Below, one piece after another: positions 12,849-17,840 of a DNA stretch of 17,840 nucleotides. The position numbers and the translations under genes are program-made. How positions within the stretch are numbered: the first letter of the stretch is position 1; each line of letters starts with the position of its first letter. Source of the stretch: Actinomycetes bacterium. Its GTDB lineage: Bacteria; Actinomycetota; Actinomycetes; Actinomycetales; Microbacteriaceae. Under the pieces are notes generated by a model, which was given only the letters and a program-made list of their open reading frames with translations, did not search any database and was not told where the DNA came from. Location of the stretch: assembly GCA_023432005.1 (NCBI GenBank), contig JAEYVF010000018.1:1-17840 (forward strand), read 5' to 3'.

Positions 12849-14552
12849 TTGGACGCAGACGTCCTGTCGACCACGGCACCGGCCGCATCCGTGCACGCCC
12901 CCGCGCCGAGCACCGACGACCCGGACTGGTGGCGCTCGGCCGTCATCTACCAGATCTACCCGCGCAGCTTCGCGGACGGGAACGGCGACGGCACGGGCGA
13001 CCTCGCGGGCGTGCGCAGCCGGCTCGGCTACCTGAGGGCTCTCGGCGTCGACGCCATCTGGTTCACGCCCTGGTACGCGAGCCCCCTCGCCGACGGCGGC
13101 TACGACGTGAGCGACTACCGCGCCATCCACCCCGACTTCGGCACGCTCGCCGAGGCGGAGCTGCTCATCCGCGAGGCGCTCGCCCTCGGCATCCGCACCA
13201 TCATCGACGTCGTGCCGAACCACGTGTCGGCCGAGCACCCGTGGTTCCAGGCGGCGCTCGCCGCCGGCCCCGGCAGCCCCGAGCGCGAGCGGTTCTGGTT
13301 CGTCGACTCCGACGAGCTGCCGACGCACTGGGTGTCGCCCTTCGCGGGCGACACGTGGACCCGCACCACGAACCCCGACGGCACGCCCGGCCAGTGGTAC
13401 CTGCACCTGTTCACGCCCGAGCAGCCCGACCTCAACTGGAACCACCCGGATGTGCGCCGCGAGCACGAGGACATCCTGCGGTTCTGGTTCGACCGCGGCG
13501 TCGCGGGCGTGCGCATCGACTCCGCCGCCCTGCTCATCAAGGACCCCGAGCTCGGCGAGGTGCCCGAGAACCCGGGCCCCGGCGAGCACCCCACGCAGGA
13601 CCGCGACGAGCTGCACGACGTGTACCGGGGATGGCGCGCGATCGCCGACTCGTACCCGGGCACGCGCGTGCTCGTCGGCGAGATCTGGCTGCCCGAGCTC
13701 GACCGCTTCGTGAAGTACCTGCGGCCCGACGAGATGCACACGGCGTTCAACTTCGACTTCCTCGCACGCCCGTGGGATGCCGCCGAGCTGCGCGCCTCGA
13801 TCGACCTCACCCTCGGCGCCCACGCGCCCGTCGGCGCCCCGAGCACGTGGGTGCTGTCGAACCACGACGTGACGCGCCCCGTCACCCGCTACGGCCGCGA
13901 GGACAGCTCGTTCGCCTTCCTCGCGAAGCGCTTCGGCGTGCCTACGGATCTCGCGCTCGGCACCCGGCGCGCTCGTGCGGCCGCCCTGCTCACGGCAGCC
14001 CTGCCCGGCTCGCTGTACATCTACCAGGGCGACGAGCTCGGCCTGCCCGAGGCCGACATCCCGCGCGAGCTCATCCAGGACCCGATGCACCACCGCTCGG
14101 GCGGCGTCGACCCCGGGCGGGACGGATGCCGTGTGCCGCTTCCCTGGTCGGGCACGCGGGCGCCGTTCGGCTTCAGCACCCCGCACGCGCCCGGCACACC
14201 GTGGCTGCCCCAGCCGCGGCAGTGGGCGCTCTACACGGTCGAGGCGCAGGAGTCGGACCCCGAGTCGACGCTGAGCCTCTACCGGGCGGCCCTCCGCATC
14301 CGGAAGGCGGAGCACGCCCTGCACGACGCCGCCTTCTCGTGGCTCGAGCTCGGCCCCGCCGCGCTCGCGTTCCGCCGCGGCGACGATTTCGTGAGCGTCA
14401 CGAGCTTCGACGAGCCCGTCGAGCTCCCGTCCCACCGCGAGGTGCTCCTCGCGAGCTCGGAGGTCGCCGACGGCGTCCTCCCCCCGAACTCCACGGCATG
14501 GCTACGACCACAGCACGAGCCCGGAGAAACACACCCCACCACCCAACGATGA
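12849..14552 (+). CDS. GH13 alpha-glucosidase
   Basis: Cytoplasmic family 13 glycoside hydrolase of 567 residues, expected to release glucose from maltose, malto-oligosaccharides or related alpha-glucosides. Conserved regions: WWRSAVIYQIYPRSFADGNG near residue 29, DVVPNH (Asp120-His125), QPDLN (192-196), GVRIDSA with nucleophile Asp224, VGEIW with acid/base Glu278, and SNHD with Asp340. DGCRVPLPW is typical of alpha-glucosidase and oligo-1,6-glucosidase relatives. The residue after the nucleophile is Ser rather than the Val common in alpha-1,6-specific enzymes, so alpha-1,4 specificity is more likely; this is inference. No signal peptide. The start is TTG with a good ribosome site; the frame is open far upstream but that part overlaps the regulator gene. 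The binding-protein gene starts 11 bases after its stop. Counterpart of aglA in Streptomyces. Confidence 0.92.
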   Translation: MDADVLSTTAPAASVHAPAPSTDDPDWWRSAVIYQIYPRSFADGNGDGTGDLAGVRSRLGYLRALGVDAIWFTPWYASPLADGGYDVSDYRAIHPDFGTLAEAELLIREALALGIRTIIDVVPNHVSAEHPWFQAALAAGPGSPERERFWFVDSDELPTHWVSPFAGDTWTRTTNPDGTPGQWYLHLFTPEQPDLNWNHPDVRREHEDILRFWFDRGVAGVRIDSAALLIKDPELGEVPENPGPGEHPTQDRDELHDVYRGWRAIADSYPGTRVLVGEIWLPELDRFVKYLRPDEMHTAFNFDFLARPWDAAELRASIDLTLGAHAPVGAPSTWVLSNHDVTRPVTRYGREDSSFAFLAKRFGVPTDLALGTRRARAAALLTAALPGSLYIYQGDELGLPEADIPRELIQDPMHHRSGGVDPGRDGCRVPLPWSGTRAPFGFSTPHAPGTPWLPQPRQWALYTVEAQESDPESTLSLYRAALRIRKAEHALHDAAFSWLELGPAALAFRRGDDFVSVTSFDEPVELPSHREVLLASSEVADGVLPPNSTAWLRPQHEPGETHPTTQR

Positions 14553-14556
14553 AAGG
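14551..14556 (+). promoter_or_regulatory. Ribosome binding site choosing the start of the second binding protein
   Basis: GAAAGG, seven bases before ATG 14564. An in-frame ATG at 14549 overlaps the GH13 stop (ATGA) but starts inside this region and has no ribosome site of its own. Confidence 0.65.
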
Positions 14557-14563
14557 CAAGACA

Positions 14564-15910
14564 ATGAAGTCACCCACCAAGGTGATCGCGATCGCCGCGG
14601 CGTTCGCGACGGTCGCTTCGCTCGCCGCCTGCAGCACCGGAGGTTCCTCCGACGGCAAGGTCGAGCTCCGCGTCGCCACCTTCCCGCCCGGCGCCGATCA
14701 GGCCGCGTACGACGCGTTCGCGGCGCAGGAGGAGCAGTTCGAGAAGAAGTACCCCGACATCGACGTCATCGGCGTCGAGTACGAGTGGGAGGGCCCGACC
14801 TTCACCGCTCAGCTCGCCGCGGGCAGCCTGCCCGACGTCTTCACGGTGCCCTTCACCGACGCGAAGACCCTGCTCGAGAACGGCCAGCTCGGCGACGTCA
14901 CGGAGGAGATCAACGAGCTCGGCTACGCCGACAAGTTCAACCCGATCATCCTCGACGCCGTGACGGGCGGCGACGGGCACCTGTACGGGTTCCCGCGCCA
15001 GGCGTACGCGCTCGGCCTCCAGTACAACCGAGAGCTCTTCGAGCAGGCCGGGCTCGACCCCGACTCCCCGCCCACGACGTGGGACGAGGTGCGCGAGTAC
15101 GCCAAGCAGATCGCCGAGAAGACCGGCAAGGCGGGCTACGCCACGATGACCCAGAACAACACGGGCGGGTGGCAGCTCACCGCGCAGGCGGCGTCGCGCG
15201 GCGGCTTCATGCAGTCGGACGACGGCACGACCTCGACGATCGCCAACGACGGCGTGAAGGCGACCCTCGAGTTCTTCCACGACCTGCGCTGGGAGGACGA
15301 CTCGATGGGTGACAACTTCCTGCTCGACTGGGGTTCGATCAACCAGGAGTTCGCCGCCGGCAACATCGGCATGTACACCTCCGGGTCCGACCTCTACACG
15401 GCGCTCGTGCGCGACTTCTCGCTCGGCGCATCCGTGTACGGCCTCACGACGATCCCCATGGAGGAGGGCGGCAAGGTGCTCGGCGGCGGCGACATCGCCG
15501 TCATCCCCCCGAGCCTCGACGACTCCACCAAGGACGCCGCGGTGAAGTGGATCGACTGGTACTACATGCAGAAGCTCCTGAACGAGGATGCCGCGGTGGC
15601 CGACGCGAAGGCGCTCGCCGACGCCGGCCAGGCGGTGGGCACCCCGGTGCTGCCGGTGCTCGACCAGGAGACCTACGAGGAGTCGCTCACCTGGATCGAG
15701 CCGTACGTCAACGTGCCGCGCGAGCAGATGCAGGGCTTCATCGACCGCATCTTCGAGCAGACCCCCGTGGGCGAGCCGAAGAGCCACACGCAGGAGGTCT
15801 ACGCGCTCCTCGACCCGGTCGTGCAGGCCGTGCTGACCGACGAGAACGCCGACATCGACGCGCTCCTCGCCCAGGCCGACAAGGACGCCCAGGCGCTCAT
15901 CGGCGGCTGA
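14564..15910 (+). CDS. Sugar-binding lipoprotein of the alpha-glucoside ABC importer
   Basis: Family 1 solute-binding protein of 448 residues, exported and lipid-anchored. The signal peptide MKSPTKVIAIAAAFATVAS ends in the lipobox LAAC with Cys23; a Ser/Gly linker follows, then VELRVATFPPGADQAAYDAF. Other family features are YGFPRQAYALGLQYNRELFEQAG and a late IDWYYMQKLLNEDAA region. ATG 14564 is chosen for GAAAGG seven bases upstream; ATG 14549, five codons earlier, is the alternative. It follows the GH13 gene by 11 bases and precedes two permease genes, giving a hydrolase-binding protein-permease-permease operon. The ligand is inferred to be maltose, malto-oligosaccharide or another alpha-glucoside from the GH13 gene and the MalR-like regulator. 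A 66-base gap with a strong hairpin separates it from the permease gene. Confidence 0.88.
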   Translation: MKSPTKVIAIAAAFATVASLAACSTGGSSDGKVELRVATFPPGADQAAYDAFAAQEEQFEKKYPDIDVIGVEYEWEGPTFTAQLAAGSLPDVFTVPFTDAKTLLENGQLGDVTEEINELGYADKFNPIILDAVTGGDGHLYGFPRQAYALGLQYNRELFEQAGLDPDSPPTTWDEVREYAKQIAEKTGKAGYATMTQNNTGGWQLTAQAASRGGFMQSDDGTTSTIANDGVKATLEFFHDLRWEDDSMGDNFLLDWGSINQEFAAGNIGMYTSGSDLYTALVRDFSLGASVYGLTTIPMEEGGKVLGGGDIAVIPPSLDDSTKDAAVKWIDWYYMQKLLNEDAAVADAKALADAGQAVGTPVLPVLDQETYEESLTWIEPYVNVPREQMQGFIDRIFEQTPVGEPKSHTQEVYALLDPVVQAVLTDENADIDALLAQADKDAQALIGG

Positions 15911-15917
15911 CCCGTCA

Positions 15918-15954
15918 GGGGCCGCCGGATGCCGTACGTGCGTCCGGCGGCCCC
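15918..15954 (+). terminator. GC-rich intercistronic hairpin after the second binding-protein gene
   Basis: Perfect 12-bp stem GGGGCCGCCGGA (15918-15929) with 15943-15954, extended inward by one G-T and two G-C pairs to about 15 bp around a 7-base loop. It begins 8 bases after the binding-protein stop and 23 bases before the permease ATG. No T-run follows. As in the left operon, it probably gives partial termination or protects the binding-protein mRNA. Confidence 0.6.
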
Positions 15955-15964
15955 ACCCCGACCC

Positions 15965-15971
15965 GAAGGAG
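15965..15971 (+). promoter_or_regulatory. Ribosome binding site fixing the MalF-type permease start
   Basis: GAAGGAG, five bases before ATG 15977. It excludes the in-frame ATG at 15929, which lies inside the hairpin. Confidence 0.75.
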
Positions 15972-15976
15972 ACACC

Positions 15977-16942
15977 ATGACCGTCCTCGACGAACGGCGT
16001 GCCGTCGAGCAGCACCTGCGTCCGCGGGCCCCGCAGGCTCGGCGGCGCAACCGCAGCATCCGGGGCTGGGTGAGCCGGGGCGGCCTCGTGACGCTCCTGT
16101 TCGCCCTGCCGATGATCTTCGTCTTCAGCGTCTACAGCTGGTGGCCCATCCTGCAGTCGCTGTGGATGAGCTTCCAGAAGACGAACCTCATCACCTACCA
16201 GTTCGTCGGGCTCGACAACTTCATCAACGTGCTGAGCGACCCGCTGCTGGGCCGCGCGATCGTCAACACCGCGTACTTCGCGCTCCTCGCGCTCGTCTTC
16301 GGCTTCCCGCTGCCGATCTTCATGGCGGTGCTCATGAGCGAGGTGAAGCGCATGAAGGGCCTCTACTCGGCCCTCGCGTACCTGCCCGTGATCGTGCCGC
16401 CCGTCGTGGCGGTGCTGCTCTGGAAGTTCTTCTACTCGGCCTCGCCGACGGGCGTCTTCAACACGATCATCGGCTGGGTCGGCATCCCGCCCCAGCCCTG
16501 GATCCAGGATGCCGCCCAGGCCATGCCGGCCCTCGTGCTCGAGGCGACGTGGGCCGCCGCGGGCGGGTCGATCATCATCTACCTCGCCGCGCTGCTCGCG
16601 GTGCCGCCGGAGCTGTACGACGCCGCCGAGGTCGACGGCGCGGGCATCTGGCACAAGGTGTGGCACGTGACGCTCCCGCAGCTGCGCGGCGTGATCTTCG
16701 TCATGCTCATCCTGCAGATCATCGCGACCGCGCAGGTGTTCCTCGAGCCGTACCTCTTCACGGGCGGCGGACCGAACAACGCGACGGTGACGGTGCTGCT
16801 GCTCATCTACCGCTACGCGTTCGAGAACAGCCTCGGCGGGAAGTACGGCGAGGCGACCGCGCTCTCGGTCATGCTCGCGCTCTTCCTCGCCGCCGCATCC
16901 TTCCTGTACTTCAAGGCCACGCAGAAGTGGAGCACCGACTGA
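15977..16942 (+). CDS. Carbohydrate ABC transporter permease, MalF type (alpha-glucoside importer)
   Basis: Inner-membrane permease of 321 residues. A basic N-terminus of about 30 residues precedes roughly six membrane segments (LVTLLFALPMIFVFSVY near residue 37 is the first). The EAA loop is LYDAAEVDGAG with Asp215 in place of the usual Glu, followed by VWHVTLPQLRG. FLEPYLFTGGGPNNATVT is a typical MalF-class stretch. It follows the binding-protein gene and shares one base with the next permease gene (TGATG). Counterpart of aglF or malF. Family is certain; substrate follows from the operon. Confidence 0.9.
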   Translation: MTVLDERRAVEQHLRPRAPQARRRNRSIRGWVSRGGLVTLLFALPMIFVFSVYSWWPILQSLWMSFQKTNLITYQFVGLDNFINVLSDPLLGRAIVNTAYFALLALVFGFPLPIFMAVLMSEVKRMKGLYSALAYLPVIVPPVVAVLLWKFFYSASPTGVFNTIIGWVGIPPQPWIQDAAQAMPALVLEATWAAAGGSIIIYLAALLAVPPELYDAAEVDGAGIWHKVWHVTLPQLRGVIFVMLILQIIATAQVFLEPYLFTGGGPNNATVTVLLLIYRYAFENSLGGKYGEATALSVMLALFLAAASFLYFKATQKWSTD

Positions 16943-17840
16943 TGAGCACGACCCTCAAGCTGCCCGCCCTGCGGGCCCGGGGCCGCGGGCCGAAGGAGAA
17001 CCCCGACCTCGACACGGAGCGCGGCATCCTGTCGCTGCACGACCGGCGCCGCCGGCCCGTGCGGGCGGGGCAGGTGGCGTCGCACGTGTTCCTGCTGGTC
17101 GGTCTCGTGATCGTGGGCCTCGGGCCGCTCCTGTGGCTCGCGAAGGCCGCGATCTCGACGACGCAGGACACCATCCAGCACCCCCTCGCCCTGTGGCCGA
17201 GCGGCATCGACTGGGCGAACCTCGAGCAGGCGTGGGTCGAGGTCGAGGTGGGCACGTACTTCTTCAACACGATCGCGCTCGCCGCGGGCCAGTGGGTCAT
17301 CGGGCTCGTCGTCGCCACGAGCGGCGCCTACGTGCTGTCGATCCTCCGGCCCGCCTACGCCCGGGTGCTGCAGGCGGCCGTGCTCGCGACGCTCTTCGTG
17401 CCGTCGGTCGTGCTGCTCGTGCCGCTCTTCATCACGGTCGCGCGGCCCGCGTTCGGCCCGAGCCTGCTCAACACCTACCTCGGCGTGTGGCTGCCGACGG
17501 CGGCGAACGCGTTCAACATCCTCGTCGTCAAACGGTTCTTCGACAGCCTGCCGTACGAGGTGTTCGAGGCGGCACGCACCGACGGGGCGGGGCCGTTCCG
17601 CATGTTCTGGTCGATCGTGCTGCCCATGTCGCGCCCCATCGTGGGCGTCGTGTCGGTGTTCATCATCATCGCGTCGCTCAAGGACTACCTGTGGCCGAAG
17701 CTCGTGCTGCCGGATGCGGCCGTGCAACCGCTCGGCGTGCGCCTTCCGAACATCCAGTCGCAGACCGAGCTCGATGTGACGCTCGCGGCGCTCGCGATCT
17801 CGACGATCATCCCGGTCGTGCTGTTCCTCGTCTTCCAGCG
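16942..17840 (+). CDS. Carbohydrate ABC transporter permease, MalG type, C-terminus cut by window edge
   Basis: Second permease of the alpha-glucoside importer. About 299 residues are visible and the frame is open at the edge; members usually have 280-315 residues, so only a few are missing. After a 48-residue basic N-terminus the first membrane segment is VFLLVGLVIVGLGPLLWLA. The EAA loop reads VFEAARTDGAG with Glu209, then FWSIVLPMSRP. VAVQPLGVRLPN-type and LKDYLWPKLVL-type stretches are as expected. The ATG overlaps the preceding stop by one base. Whether an ATPase gene follows beyond the edge cannot be seen; in actinobacterial operons of this type it usually does not. Confidence 0.9.
   Translation, partial: MSTTLKLPALRARGRGPKENPDLDTERGILSLHDRRRRPVRAGQVASHVFLLVGLVIVGLGPLLWLAKAAISTTQDTIQHPLALWPSGIDWANLEQAWVEVEVGTYFFNTIALAAGQWVIGLVVATSGAYVLSILRPAYARVLQAAVLATLFVPSVVLLVPLFITVARPAFGPSLLNTYLGVWLPTAANAFNILVVKRFFDSLPYEVFEAARTDGAGPFRMFWSIVLPMSRPIVGVVSVFIIIASLKDYLWPKLVLPDAAVQPLGVRLPNIQSQTELDVTLAALAISTIIPVVLFLVFQ

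Noticed and set aside
12774..14435. Minus-strand open frame of 553 codons
   Set aside because: Antisense to the GH13 gene, with no recognisable motif; GC-rich codon structure leaves such frames open.

Overview
This is a high-GC (roughly 70% by eye) stretch of an actinobacterial chromosome. GC-ending codons, GTG and TTG starts, apparently leaderless promoters and the dense word GGATGC/GCATCC suggest Microbacteriaceae or a close relative; the family is inferred, not shown. Coding density is very high and no gap between genes exceeds about 175 bases. No RNA gene, insertion sequence, CRISPR array or integration site was seen.

Layout. (1) Positions 1-4742, minus strand: a beta-glucoside uptake and hydrolysis operon. 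From its promoter near 4742 it reads lipoprotein sugar-binding protein (cebE-like), two ABC permeases (cebF- and cebG-like) and a GH1 beta-glucosidase that runs off the left edge. The promoter carries two perfect palindromes with core GGGAGCGCTCCC, the core of the CebR/CelR operator of cellulose-using actinobacteria. The first fills the -35/-10 spacer and the second lies just after the predicted transcription start. Gene order and operator together point to cellobiose or cello-oligosaccharides. (2) Positions 4785-5977, plus strand: a 51-residue zinc-ribbon protein overlapping a nitronate monooxygenase-type flavoprotein. (3) Positions 6123-8629: a soluble Ser/Thr protein kinase fused to a GAF domain, then a luciferase-like flavin monooxygenase. 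(4) Positions 8718-11606: a likely operon of two alpha/beta hydrolases and a 14-helix MFS exporter. (5) Positions 11701-17840, plus strand: a LacI-family regulator of MalR/AglR type, then an alpha-glucoside operon: GH13 alpha-glucosidase, lipoprotein binding protein and two permeases, the last cut by the right edge.

The window therefore holds two complete-looking sugar import-and-cleave modules, one for beta- and one for alpha-glucosides, around an unrelated oxidoreductase, kinase and transporter block. Neither module shows an ATPase gene, so both probably depend on a shared MsiK-type ATPase encoded elsewhere. Each has a strong GC hairpin between the binding-protein gene and the first permease, a plausible way to make more binding protein than permease. 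The right module has a cluster of TTGCG/CGCAA half-sites before both the regulator and the GH13 gene, suggesting autoregulation plus control of the operon. The regulator of the left module is not visible here.

I did not find a clearly new defence, mobile or biosynthetic system. The most notable points are the regulatory architecture of the two sugar operons, the kinase-GAF fusion, the zinc-ribbon/flavoprotein pair and a twin-palindrome inverted repeat at 8639-8698.
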